NCBI GenBank assembly: GCA_022577435.1
Contig: JAKOON010000015.1
Span: 13,404,830 to 13,468,829 of the forward strand
DNA from: Embiotoca jacksoni
Lineage: Eukaryota; Chordata; Actinopteri; Embiotocidae
Direction of reading: 5' to 3'
DNA length: 64,000 nt
Of the stretch, positions 1-18,665 are shown in pieces. The position numbers and the translations under genes are program-made. Every line of letters begins with the position of its first letter. Position 1 is the first letter of the stretch. The notes beneath the pieces are model-generated. The model was given only the letters and a program-made list of their open reading frames with translations, ran no database searches and was not told where the DNA came from.

Positions 1-7422
<7,422 letters not shown>

Positions 7423-8048
7423 AGCCGGCTGACAGGGTTAACAGAAAGCCGTATTAAGCGACGAGAACCTACACAGCATTAAGAGCAGAGGGAATATAGA
7501 TGTAAGTGGAGGCCATAAGCGTAGCAACAAGGAAGGAAGTGTTCATTCTTGTTCAACTAATACAAACTTCATTTCTTAGTTGTGACTGAACTTCAACCGT
7601 TCTACCAAAATCCTCCCGTAACCTACCTCCCTTTCTCCCTCTACTCGTCAGTTCTCGTTCTCATCAGCCCTGTGAGGCAGGAACAGGCCCGATACGTGGC
7701 ACGGTGTGAGCTTCGCCGTGCTGACTTGGCGAAGTCAACTGTTGTCACGTACGTTGTGCCACCTGTGAGGACTGCGTGGTGCAGCCCGGTGGGGGGGAGG
7801 GGGTTGTTTGCTGCACCTCCCGGAGGCTGCGAGAGCCTTTTCACCTAGAAATGGTTTGGAAGTGAACTAATTTAGAAATGACTTGAGTGGCAACCAAAAG
7901 CACAATGGATGGCCAGTGCTTTTTGTATTTCAAATAGGACACCATCGACAACAATAGACTGGTTCTCAAAACACTTTTGTGCATTTTTTTTTTTTTTTTT
8001 TAATTCCGGTAGATAAAAAAAAAAAAAAAAACTCAACAAGAGAAAATG

Positions 8049-8573
8049 GCCCTCATTTATCATAGAACCATGAATTTCACCACAAATTCAAGTGTTAAAA
8101 GTTGTTTTTGTTTTGTTCATTTTGTAGAATTTATCAAAGTTATTTACACACTAATTTGCAAAGCCTAACAAGGTGGTCACGCAAAGGTTTCAACACTAGC
8201 ATATACACTATTCCTTCAAAAAAAACTCAACTTTTGTTTGTCATAATGACAAAAACAAACACCATAAACAAGCTACATTTGCGCTTTTAGCGGCGCTAAA
8301 CTCTCTCCAAGCTCCTCTTTTAGTCTGACTTAGTGTTGGCTATGTAAAAATTTTTTTGTTTTTGTTCTTTTTGTAAATTGTAACTACTGATCCTGATTTA
8401 TTTCTGACACTACTGAGTTGCTTTTCCACCTTTTTCCATCCGCTTGCGCACACTTGCCTGCTTTCATCACATTCAGTACGATGAGGATAATTACCCGTTT
8501 TGGCAGGCAAAATGGCCACGCGTCTGTTTAACAGCTGAATTGTGGGTCATGCGTTCGCCTGATAAATGAGGGC
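8049..8573. mobile_element. Candidate MITE with 14-bp perfect terminal inverted repeats
   Basis: The left end GCCCTCATTTATCA (8049-8062) is the exact complement of the right end TGATAAATGAGGGC (8560-8573). The 525-bp body has no transposase reading frame, and AATG occurs just outside both ends. The structure fits a non-autonomous DNA transposon. The superfamily is not determined. Confidence 0.6.
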
Positions 8574-8845
8574 TAATGTAATTAACATGTTAGATTGAGA
8601 AGTTGCGGTGTTAAACAGTCAATGTTATTCTATTTTTGTGGCAATACTGAAGCAATATTAATCCTTAATGTTGACTGATTGTAAGTGGAAGCCTCACCTG
8701 TACAGCCAACTCTGATTGGTTCCCGGGGACCTCTGAGTCGTCAGAAGTGACATCACTTGAGCTGATGATGTAACCAGGAGTTAATCTCTTGTCTCGTTTG
8801 TCCCGGAAGTGCAGGGATAAGCCCGCAGACAGCTGTACGGAAGCG

Positions 8846-9231
8846 ACTGTGCAAAAGTTTTAAGCACGAAAAGGAAACTGAGGATGTTTTCAACAAGTCA
8901 TAAATAGTTATTATTTAATAGTTAACTTTGTACAACGTGCCGTAAACAATATAGAAAATAAGTCGAGCCCGTATTTGGTGCGAACACCCTTTGCCTTTCA
9001 AACAGTAGCAGTTCTCCTCGGTACACCCGCGCACAGTTTTTCGAGGTACTTGGCTGGTTGGTTGTTGCGAGCGTCTTGGAGAGCTTCTCAGTTGCTTCCA
9101 GCTCTTCGCGTGATCTCCGACTGCCCCGGCAGTGTTGAGATCAGCGCTGCGGAATGAACGTGGGACCGATCAGATGGTAGAAGGTTGTGGATACGAAACT
9201 AAACATCTACGCTTCTTAAAACTTTTGCACA
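8846..9231 (-). mobile_element. Internally deleted Tc1-like element (different family)
   Basis: Inverted ends share TGTGCAAAAGTTTTAAG (8849-8865, complement at 9215-9231). Between them, the - strand encodes remnants such as LQDARNN and LEKLCAGVPRR followed by KAKGVRTKYG, which resemble the C-terminal end of a common teleost Tc1 transposase. The rest of the transposase is missing, leaving a MITE-sized remnant of about 385 bp. Confidence 0.7.
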
Positions 9232-10107
9232 CGCTCGTGTGTGTGCGATTGTTTGTTTGCGCAGTTTAGAATTCAGATTTACTGCATCCATCACAACAGT
9301 TGTTGTTGTCATTTATTAATTAAAAAAAAAAAAAAAAAAAAAGTATTGACAACTAATATATATATTAAAAAAAAAAAAAAAAAAAACACAAACCCTCAGT
9401 GCAGTTGTGGCTTTTAGATTGATCCTGGTTTACATCATCAATGTTCCAGTCTTGCCTCCGTGTTGTTTTAATGATAAATTATGTTTATGATAATGGCGCG
9501 GCCCCTAAAGATCCCCTGCATTCGATTTCATGAAAGAATGTTTCCTCTCTGACGTTGAGGCTGCTGTGAGACGAAGACCAGCAGAACATCAGTCACCTGA
9601 CACTGGATTTAGTTGTCTGACAGCAAGCAAGCAACAAGACGAGAGATTTTTTTTTTTTTTTTTTTTTTTCTTACAGCACTTAGACTGTGTTTGATCTACT
9701 TGAAGCACACAGATGTATGTTCACTGACAGATGACGACGATTTAAAAAAAAAACAAACAAAAAAAAACAACTCCAATCGGAATAACAGGAACGATGAACG
9801 TCACGGGGTTGAGATGAAAGCGCTGGACTGCGACCGTCTTGCCGGACTGCGTGACCTTCAGTGGTCATGGGGCAAACTGTAGAAGTGTTTGTAGTCTCTT
9901 CAGCCTGCAGACGAGGCACTCGCTCTAAAGTTTGTAGACTGGACTGAGCACACATCTCACAGAGGTCACAACCCGACCCCGAAGTAAAGAGGGGGTCTGA
10001 CTCAAGAGTCTTTAGTAACGTGGACCAACTGTTGCTGCAGTCCTGTCCGAGACTTAAAGGAAAAATCCACCCCAAAATGTACTTTCACTGTTTTACGGCA
10101 GATCCGG

Positions 10108-10340
10108 ATTGCAACTAATGATCAGATAATCTGTAGATTATTTAATTAAATGAATTGTTTGGTCTATAAAAAAAAATGTCAAAACAAAATGCTCGTCATA
10201 ATTTAGGTATTACCGCTCAGTTGCCATATTCAGATGGATTTATCTGACCAATCACAAAAACCCCAAATTTGTAATCTAATTTCTGTCGTTGACTGAAGCA
10301 ATATGTTGATAATCATAATTGTTGCTGTCCACTCGCGTCT
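10108..10340 (+). repeat. Dispersed teleost repeat, partial copy (related to 37,610-37,953)
   Basis: It starts with TTGCAACTAATGATCAGATA, contains a KTGTTTGGTCTATAAA-type core, and ends with GATAATCATAATTGTTGC. These parts match the larger copy in the med29 intron, whose end is AATCGTTGCAGCT. The middle is deleted. The family looks like a non-autonomous DNA element abundant in teleosts; this is recognition by eye. Confidence 0.55.
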
Positions 10341-13144
10341 GCTTTGCAGCATCCTCACGCTGTTGCCAAGTTTTGATCTCCAGAGCGAGGGCTTAGTGCG
10401 TCACCCTCGCATTTAACAGTCGAATGGGCAGAGATGCTAATAAATCCAGCAACAACAGCCTCAATAGACCGGAGTCCACAAGACGTGTTGCAAAACAGGT
10501 CTTGCGGCTGCATTAGTCGTTCCACCCTCCAGTTTACAAACTAGTCGGCTTCGCTGCGTGTTTATACGGTCGTACACCCACATTTTATTGACGGAAGAAG
10601 CTCACGCCCAGCTTGTGGGTCGTGTTGAAAATGTCCTTTTACAAAGAAAGAACTGTACTGAAGTGTGAGAGGCCGGCCGGAGATGAAATTCATTTCTCTT
10701 GAGGTTTGTAGAGCATTAAATTGTCGACGCTGATGGTGCAAGTGCATTAAAGGGTGGATTTTGGCCTTCGAGTGAATATATTGACGATCGTTTTTCTTTT
10801 TTTTTTTCAATGGTCAGGCTAAACGGCGACAGGATGATCTGTGGAAGTAGAATACTGGAGCACTTTGACAACAAGGGGAAGAAGAGGCGTAGCGAGAGCG
10901 GAGGAGGTGGGGAAGGTTCGTACTGCTCTGCTGTTTCCCGGCAGATGAAACGAACAGTAATCTGTAGGAAACACCTTTCTCCTCTCTCTCTTCCCCACCA
11001 ATAATGGACACAAAACGCATTTCTTTCAAAGAAAGACCACATGTAGTAACACTTTATTTGATTGTTGATTTAAAATCCAAGAAAGTGTAACACTTCTCAG
11101 TTTACTATGACGAGTGTTCTTTGTACAGAGTAGGAGTGTAGTGAACCGTCAGTGCACGCTCAGGTCGCACTGAGGTGAATTTTGTGTTGAACGTGACTAG
11201 TATTCAGTGTGCCTTTTACTTTTCGTATTTTCAATCTAAATTAAGATTTTTAATAGCACCATTATTTCTGGTTGTACCCTTTCATCTTTTATTTTGTTAT
11301 GATTACTTCTTTCTTTTCTGTATTTTTTTTTTTCTTCTTCTTTTTTCCTTCTTTTTCTGAAAGTAAGTAGAGCCAGGTTTTACAAAGGTACAAAACCAAA
11401 GTCCCTCAGAAGTTTCCCTGTACGACCCACCGTGTGGAGTTTTGGAGCTTCTCTGTCAGCTTCTCTACTGTGCTTCTTTTTTTTTTTTTTTTCTCGTTGG
11501 TCAATCGGTGTATGCCATTTAAAAGTATTATAGCAATATTTCTCTAGTTGAAGACTAAAGTCATGAAGATTCTAGTGGATGTGTTTCCAAGTATCATAAT
11601 TTCACCTCCTGCTGATAAAACAAACAAAACAAAAACAAAACAAACAAAAAAAAAAAAAAAAAAATCAAACTATCAATAGAAATCCAGTTTTATATTTACC
11701 TTCATTGATGTTGACCACACATAAGCTAACTTGCTGTTGAGATTAAAAGGTTTATTGAGCAGAATAACACTTGTGTATGTTTTTGTGCGAGCTTTGATGA
11801 GTCACTTAATTTGTGTTGTGACAGCACTTTGACGCTGTTTGTGTTCTTCGCCCTGTTATTGGGAACTACAGAGCTGACACTTCTGTAATGTTTCTACCAC
11901 ACACCGTCTTCCGTATTATCCATTTGTCCTGTAACTCCGCACTGCAGCCGTCTGGTTAGGGCCCCGGGGCTGCGTGGTGGTGTAGGCGGGGAGGGTGGAG
12001 GTTAACGACCTGGAAAAATGAATCACGCCGAGCGGAGCCCGTACAAACTGTTGAGTAACACCTGAACCTGAATTCACTTCAACCAGAACTAATGCACCCG
12101 AGGTGGACAATCCGGCAGCAGCATTATTATTATTATTTATACTCTCTTAATGGCCGACGTTAACTACCAACTTTTTAAAAAAAAAATAATAATAATAATT
12201 AGGATTAATACTGTCAACAGTTCTGGTTATAAATGTGATGCATATTTTCCTATCACAACATACAAAGGTTCAATGCGGAGGATTTAGGAGAATCTAGTTG
12301 GAAGACGTATACTACTCATATTTGTGTTTTAATTGGTGTAATAATCACCTGTAATAAGACTCGTTGTGTTTACAGTGGGCCCGTCGTATCTATTGGAGTA
12401 GATCTCTGGAGCAATTCATAATTTAAGAAAAAGGAAGCTAAAACACATAATCCAGTCCCTCGAGGAAATCGCGATCATTAACGCAGATTCAAACAAACTC
12501 CACAATATTTGCGGGAGTTTTCTTTTTTTTTTTAATTCCCGCGATTTTTCTGCAAAACATGTCGTCAGCAGAAGCTGAACGTATTGACAGAATAAAGTAC
12601 GTATTTTCAGACAAAACTCGCTTTATTTATAACACAAATAACTCCTCATTTACAATCGGCACGGTCCTCCTCTTCTCATCTCACCAAAACAAACTGTTCA
12701 CCGGAGGAAACCAGAACAAAGGCGGGAAAACCGGAAGTGGCGGGGTTCGCGGAAAATGTAGCCTTCATAATAAAATGTTCCAATGAAATGCTCATTATCA
12801 ATGGACGTCGTTACATATCGCTGCATGCTGCAGGAAATGTATACACACGTCAAGATATAAGAGACTGCGCTTTGTTCTGGTGAATAAAGTAGGCCTGTGT
12901 GTTGAATTAAACGTGAATTATTTAGCATCTTAAGCTCTTATTTTGACAGCTGATGTAGTCGTTGTTTCTCTGTGACGGTCAGAAACTGGGTGCATTTGAC
13001 TTAATGCGGCGCTGCTGACTTAAAGTGATGCATGTTGGACTTCCGACATTGTAAGATGGTTAAAAAAAAATTTGGTCCAATTTAAACCGGCGCTACAAAA
13101 CGTCATGAGGTCACGTGGTATTTAAAACATCGCGGGAGCAACGC

Positions 13145-13268
13145 AGCTGCACCTCCCATGTGAGGACACCACTCTGTCTTGATAGGTTTAAAGTTTTACA
13201 TCTGAACATAGACACGTTGTAGTTTTACTTCCAGCAAAAAAAAAACAAAAAAAAACTGTATAAAGAAA
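13145..13268 (+). repeat. SINE-like A-tailed repeat (copy A)
   Basis: The order CACTCTGTCTTGATAGGTTT, then TTTTACATCTGAACATAGAC, then GTAGTTTTACTTCCAGC, A-tract, CTGTATAAAGA is repeated with mismatches at 36,124-36,365. It is a short dispersed element shared by the sik2 flank and the med29 upstream region. Confidence 0.6.
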
Positions 13269-13359
13269 TAGTTTTGTGCGTGGGCGTGGCCAAATGGCTC
13301 GCTGGCGGCCCCGAAACTGCATCCTCAGCACCTAGTTTCACCGACACACCGGCAAATTC

Positions 13360-13717
13360 GTTGGATATATATCATACCGACATGTACAAAAAAAGTCTCT
13401 TGGCATCATGACTTCAACTAGCATATTTTGCGATAGTATGACTTTTTTTTTTCATGTTTCAGACATGCTATGGTATAGACTTTTTTTCATATTTTGTTTA
13501 AAAATTTTCTAAAAAGGGAAAATTTCCCTTTCAAAATTTCCCAAAAGGGAATGTTTCACTTTCTATAGTTTGACTTTTTTTTTGCATTGGCAAGCAAGTG
13601 TCCAGTGGGAATTGAACCAATGACCTTCTCAATGAAAGGAAGCAGCACTACCCACTACACCATTTTGCCTGGGATACTTTGAATTTCTTTCATGATTTTG
13701 AGGACATGCTATAGTAT

Positions 13718-13753
<36 letters not shown>

Positions 13754-14360
13754 CAAATTCCCTTTCAAAATGTCCAAAAGAGAAAATTTCACTTTCAAAA
13801 TTTCCAAAAAAGGGAAAAATTCCCTTTCAAAATTTCACTTTTGATTGTATGACTTTTTGAATTGACAAATGTGTGTGCAGCGGGAATTGAACCAATGACC
13901 TTCTCAATGCAAGGAACCAGCACTAACCACTACACCATTGTGCCTGGGATACTGTGACTTTCTTTCGTGATTTTGACGACATGCTTTATGACTCATTTTT
14001 TTTTTACATTTCAGAGGACACGCTATGGTATGACTTTGCATTGTCGTCCAAAATATGAAATAAAAGTCACACCATAGCATGTCCTCAAAACCACAAAAGA
14101 ATATTACAGCATCACAGGCACAGTGGTGCTTTGGTTAGTAATGGTGCCTCTCAGTCAGAAGGTCACTGGTTTGATTCCAACTTGGAGCCATGCTCGTCAT
14201 TTCCATGACTTCTTTTAAATATTTTGGACGATATGTTTTCGTATGACTTTTTCTTCATATTTTAGATGACATAATATAGCCTTAAGTTTTTAGGGGGTTT
14301 TTTTTGAATGAAAAAAAGCCTCACGACAGTATGAAGTTTTTTCATATTTCGGACTAAATA
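13360..14360. repeat. Composite repeat block with three tRNA-like modules
   Basis: The block alternates AT-rich units (a variant of TATGGTATGACTTTTT and GACGACATGCT) with three tRNA-like modules. Two lie on the - strand (13,601-13,672 and 13,877-13,952) and one on the + strand (14,115-14,186). Each module carries an A-box-like part (GTGGTGCTTTGGTTAGTAAT in the third) and a B-box-like part, GGTTTGATTCC or GGTTCAATTCC. It also contains (A/T)GGGAAAATTTCCCTTT-type palindromic units at 13,510-13,560 and 13,755-13,845. No module folds convincingly as a whole tRNA with a paired acceptor stem, so these read as tRNA-derived repeats. Confidence 0.6.
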
Positions 14361-15555
14361 CTGTAGCCTTAAGTTTTTTTTAAAGTTTTTTAAAGTAAGT
14401 GGTTTTTGTTGTTGTTGTTTTATTGATTTTTGGAACAAATGCATAAATGTCTTCAGCTGGACTCATACCACGACCTGCTCACTGCTTTTCCTGAACGACA
14501 ATCCAGCCTTGACGTAATGAAGTCATGCAATGAATGTCATTTTATTTGCGGTGCTCGTAGCTTTGAGAAAGAACTAAACAGCGTTAAGTTCTCAAAATCT
14601 TTTCAGCTACGCATTGTTTCAGTGTGCAGCCAGTTCCATGTTGTCAGTGTCATTTTTTTTTTTTTTTTTTTTCTTCTTTAACCAACAATACAAAACCAAC
14701 AGGAGAAAATTTCAAAGGGAATACACGACAAAAGTCCATCCACCAAAACAAAGAGCAGTTAATCCCAGAGAACATTCTGTGACACCGTCAGAACTAAATA
14801 TCCCGCCCGCAAGCATGTCGTTCACCCGTCGGTCCGCAAGAGGACGCTGTGTCAGCGTCACGTGTTGCCTCGCCTCGGCGTGTGAAAAAGCACGCGCGTG
14901 TACGACCCGCGTCCGAGAGAGACATCGTCTGAACAAAGTTCAACGAGGGTAAAAAACAACAACAAAAAAAGTCCATACGGGAAGGAGGCCGCGGTGATCG
15001 GACGGAACAAACACAGGATGAGCGAGCGAACGTCGACGCCAGTTCCTCTGAGGTAGCGCAAGTACATAACGAAACATATTTAACTTACGTAAAGAACGTT
15101 CAGCGCCTTAAATGACGCGCATCAGCTGCAATGCAAGGTAAAAACAAAATTGTACAGCAAATACCTCCAGGCAACACAAATTGCTTTCCAGAATGCGAGT
15201 ACAAGTAAATAAAAAAAACCTGAGCCATGTTACTGTTCACGCCTAAAACTTGAATTTGCAATATTAATGGCAAGTGTTTTTGTTTTTGTTTGGTTTTTTT
15301 TGGTTATTTGGATGAAGTGACAGTTTTATAGACAGAATGTGCATTTTGTGCGATAAAAAGAAAAAACGTCAGCACACGTGAACCAGACTGGAAACTTCCA
15401 GTCTGCTTCGACCAGCCGAGCCACTGCAGTGGTTTGCAGAACTCTTTTATACTCGCCGTTAACAGGCAGGAGGGACTGAATAATTCACCTCCGCCGATAA
15501 GAGCTCTCGTATCGCGTTCAGCAGATCTCCACGGCGATCGTCTTGTCAGTATTTA
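14361..15555. other. Non-coding stretch, no feature recognised
   Basis: AT-rich sequence with T and A homopolymers. The short reading frames here show no family resemblance and overlap on both strands. CpG content rises after about 14,810, leading into the island that follows. Confidence 0.4.
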
Positions 15556-15870
15556 TCAAACTGCGCGGAACGCGAACACCTTTTTCTGATAGCACGAGGC
15601 CCGCCCTGAGACGAGCTCTGATTGGTTGACCTCAGCCGCGCATCCGCGAAGACGAGCGTCGGCCCGTGAGCGCATACAGAGCGAAACACGCCACAAGACC
15701 GCAACGGGAGGAGCTCTGAAAGCTGTCCCCGGAGAGCGGAGGTTCGGTCCTTCTCGCGTGGAAAGGATCACGCGGAGAGAACGCGTCGATTTAATCTGCC
15801 CGCTCAGACGGGGAGAACAGCTAATCCCGCTAATACACCGCCAGAGGTAGGTGAGGACGGGGTCAGTGTG
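15556..15870. other. CpG-dense island without a recognised gene
   Basis: CG dinucleotides are much denser here than in the flanks. The segment contains a CCAAT-type box (GATTGGTT at about 15,621) and a possible splice donor (CCAGAG then GTAGGTGAG at about 15,842-15,856). An arginine-rich 74-codon frame ends at that point but looks like a by-product of GC content. It could be the first exon or promoter of an unannotated transcript, or simply a CpG island. No protein family is recognised. Confidence 0.35.
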
Positions 15871-16175
15871 TTCGTGGAAACCAGGGTCTCACTTCTTTTC
15901 CTGGGATCAGACCATGTGGGCAACACGGTGTCGGTGCTGCAGAGCCAAACTGATAAGTCTGAAGCACGCGATCCGTCACCCTCCTCGTGCTTGTATAAAA
16001 CTCCCCTCTCGCCACTTGATCAGATTTCAGACTTTGCTTTTTTTTGCATCTGCGGCCCTCGGTACGAAGTTAATTCGACCCGGTGAGGAGAGCTGAGAGC
16101 GAGAGTGGCGTTAAATGAGAAACCGCCCGTGAGGTCTGCTCTCTTTTCTCAACAAACCCCTGCTCTCTGGTACGA

Positions 16176-16198
16176 GGGGGGGGGGGGGGGGGGGGGGG
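16176..16198 (+). repeat. G23 homopolymer
   Basis: An uninterrupted G run in non-coding DNA. Its length is unlikely to be exact in any sequencing technology. Confidence 0.95.
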
Positions 16199-16804
16199 AC
16201 AAAATAACACCAGATCAAATGTAAAGGCTATTTTCATATACTTTGAACTATATATTTGAAAAGTGCCAACACAAAGCAAATTTCCCTCAAAGACGCCAGC
16301 GTTTACCGGTTCGATGTAGTTATTTGGAGGGTGTATTCACTGCCGCTGGATGCTGTTTGAGACCTCCAGCAGCCTGTCTGTCTTTTTTTTTCCCCCCCGT
16401 GTAAAATATCACAATATCAGAGGCCTATTCACTCATCAGGCCAAAGTATATAGTAATGACATCAATGGTTGTCATGACAACAGGAGGAGGGAGGATGACA
16501 ACATGCTACTGCGTCTTTTAGAGCAGGAGATCGCTGCACTGTTCGGGATTAGAGCCGCACAAAATAAAAGGCACAGAGACAAATATTCAAGCTCTGAATG
16601 CAGAGAGAGAGAAAAAAAAAAAAAAAATTAACTTTCTTCACAAGCTGCATCTTTTTTTTCTTTTTTTTTTTTTCCTGCTCGCCGTGCCGTACATTAAAAA
16701 AATAAAAAACAATTTCAAATCTGCAAATCCCGGTGCAGCGCGCAGGCTTTGTAGTAAGTGGGTCTGACGTAAATGCTGTAACTCTGCCTGGTGGGTGGGT
16801 GGGT

Positions 16805-16805
<1 letters not shown>

Positions 16806-16867
<62 letters not shown>
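16806..16867. repeat. (TG)n microsatellite
   Basis: About 31 uninterrupted units, preceded by (GGGT)n. Intergenic. Confidence 0.97.
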
Positions 16868-16869
<2 letters not shown>

Positions 16870-17305
16870 GGATTGCCAAAGATTTTCTTATATGACATTA
16901 GCTGTTTACTGAAGGTCACATTGCACTCAGGGGTACAAGTCCCACATTTCCTCATCTCCGAATACACACTGAACACATGCTGGCCAGCAGATGGACGGAG
17001 TCGGAGAAATCCCAGCACAGATGACCCGGTAGAGGCTGGAAAAAAAATCAGGTCCTGCAGGTTCTGGGCTGGATGTTTGAGTGATCTTCATGTGTGTGCG
17101 CTCTCTTGTTATCTGGGGGGGAAAAAAAAAAAAAAAAAAGGTTTGTGGAGCTGATAAAGCAACGCTGCATCAGTGAAAGATGACAGAAAAGAGATGAGGA
17201 GGATCTGAAGCGGCAAGGTGACTTGAGGAAGACGAGTGGGCCAGCGTTCGACTTTTTCCCTGACTGGTGCTTGTCATTTGTCACCCTGAGAGCATCTGAC
17301 CTCAC

Positions 17306-17355
17306 TGTCTGTGTGTGTGTGTGTGTGTGTGCGCGTGTGTGCGTGCGCGCGCGCC
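17306..17355. repeat. (GT)n-(GC)n alternating purine-pyrimidine tract
   Basis: About 25 bp of GT units grade into GCGCGTGTGTGCGTGCGCGC. Alternating purine-pyrimidine with a CG core is a classic Z-DNA-prone sequence. It lies 70 bp upstream of the CRE at 17,427. Confidence 0.8.
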
Positions 17356-17387
17356 GTGACGTGCTGTGCGGGGGCTTTGCTTGACTC

Positions 17388-17434
17388 CTTCATTATAAAT
17401 GACACAGTCCTGGGAGGCAGCTGCATTGACGTCA
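17388..17434 (+). promoter_or_regulatory. Candidate promoter elements: TATA-like box and perfect CRE
   Basis: TTATAAAT lies at about 17,393 and a palindromic CRE TGACGTCA at 17,427-17,434, between the Z-DNA-prone tract and a CpG-rich island further downstream. No transcript can be followed from here, so promoter activity is only a suggestion. Confidence 0.25.
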
Positions 17435-18439
17435 GGGCTCTCAGCTCTGTCAAGAGCTGCTGAAAATCCCCCCCCCCCTTACCCCCCTCAAATAACAGGA
17501 TATAAATAAAAAGAAATAGGTTGCTGCTGTTTCATTAATGCCTCGTGAACTCAAGTGGATTTAGGGGGCGGATTAGCCTTCGTCCTCAAGTAATCGTGTT
17601 TTAATGAAGATCTTCAGCCGCAGGGGGGGGGGGGGAATTTTGCAGTTTAAAGCTCGGCATGTTGCTCCCGCGACTAGATCTCGTTTAAAATAAAATAAAA
17701 TAAATAAATAATAATAATTAAAAAAAAAAAAAAAACACACGTCTTCATCGTCTAGATATTTGTGAGGAAAACGCTGAAAGTGTGGCTCGGCTGTTGTCGC
17801 AGGTCTCAAAAGGTTCCGTCCGGCGTCAAAGCCTCCTCCTACTTTCACACCGTCTCTTGAAAAGCGCATCCCGCCTTCAAAGCTTTCCGTATTGTCAGTG
17901 GCTCACGGGTGGGTCTCAGTGGAGCAGTTAACGCGCCGACCTTGTGCCCCTTTTTACAGTATGCCACAGTATATAAGTATGCGTAAATGTGCTCCGTCAG
18001 CGAGGTAACACAAGTCAAAGGGGCCGGAGGGGTGGAGGGTTGGGAGAGCACTCGGCTCCAAGGAGGGCTCGTGGGAGATTTGGGGAGATTAATAATTTAA
18101 AAAAAAAAAAAAAAAAAAGAAGAAGGAAGGCTGAGATTCTCATAAAGATCTCTGTCATGTGATTTATTGCCCTAATCCTCTCTGTTGACTGCTCATTTGA
18201 AATGAACCGACCCGGTGGGGGTGGGGGCATTACGGATGTGCTGTATGCGGCAAAAAAAATTTTTTTTTTAAAATACGGTGTGATTAAAGTCCCGGAGAAC
18301 TTGTCAAAAGAAGACGCAAACGTGTTTCCTCACGCAACACCTTGCTTGAGTAAGACAAACAGACTTTTTTTTTTTTTTTTTTCCTCTCCTCCGCCCAGCC
18401 CTCCTTTTCCTTTTTTTTTTTTTTTGCAGGGTTCCTCCT
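17435..18439. other. Non-coding stretch with homopolymers
   Basis: Contains C, G, A and T homopolymers and AAATA-type simple repeats around 17,690-17,735. No gene or known repeat was recognised. Confidence 0.4.
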
Positions 18440-18665
18440 CCCAGCGGTAGTCGGGTGCGAGGGCAGGTGTCAGCTGCGGATCCTGCCCCGCTCCGCCCGG
18501 TTCCCCGCGGCCAAAACGGGCCCGGAGGACCCGCGCTTTCATCTCCTCAGCGGCCGCCTTGCCGGGTCGGAGCCGAGCGCACACGGAAGCCGGGAGCGCG
18601 TGGAATTAATACCCACCGTTTTCTCGAGACGTTTCCAGGGCGGAGAAAACAATACTCTGCGCCTT
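18440..18665. other. Second CpG-dense island without a recognised gene
   Basis: A G+C-rich, CpG-rich stretch with several GC-box-like motifs (CTCCGCCCGG, GCGGCCGCC). The frames through it (18,455-18,667 + and 18,330-18,584 -) are Pro/Arg/Ala-rich and show no homology that I recognise. It may be an orphan promoter, an exon of an unannotated gene or a composition island. Confidence 0.35.

Larger units (their letters stand above)
7423..13350. other. Presumed sik2 3'UTR and downstream non-coding DNA
   Basis: No conserved reading frame was found after the sik2 stop. The stretch has many A/T homopolymers and several decayed transposons, listed separately. AATAAA-type signals occur (for example near 12,885), but none can be assigned with confidence. 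Mammalian sik2 has a 3'UTR of several kilobases, so a good part of this stretch may be transcribed 3'UTR. A repeat-like segment beginning CCAGTCCCTCGAGGAAATCG near 12,452 resembles the end of a dispersed element, but no second end was found. Confidence 0.5.

Noticed and set aside
12452..12790. Dispersed DNA element beginning CCAGTCCCTCGAGG
   Set aside because: Only one end was seen and no inverted partner, so it is not listed as an element.
13500..13960. CRISPR-like array of repeats and spacers
   Set aside because: Eukaryotic DNA, unequal spacers, repeats related to a dispersed element.
14115..14186. tRNA gene
   Set aside because: A- and B-box-like parts are present, but no convincing acceptor stem or complete cloverleaf, and sister copies lie in the same repeat block.
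15626..15850. Arginine-rich 74-codon frame
   Set aside because: Composition follows CpG richness; no recognised domain. Kept only as part of the CpG island.
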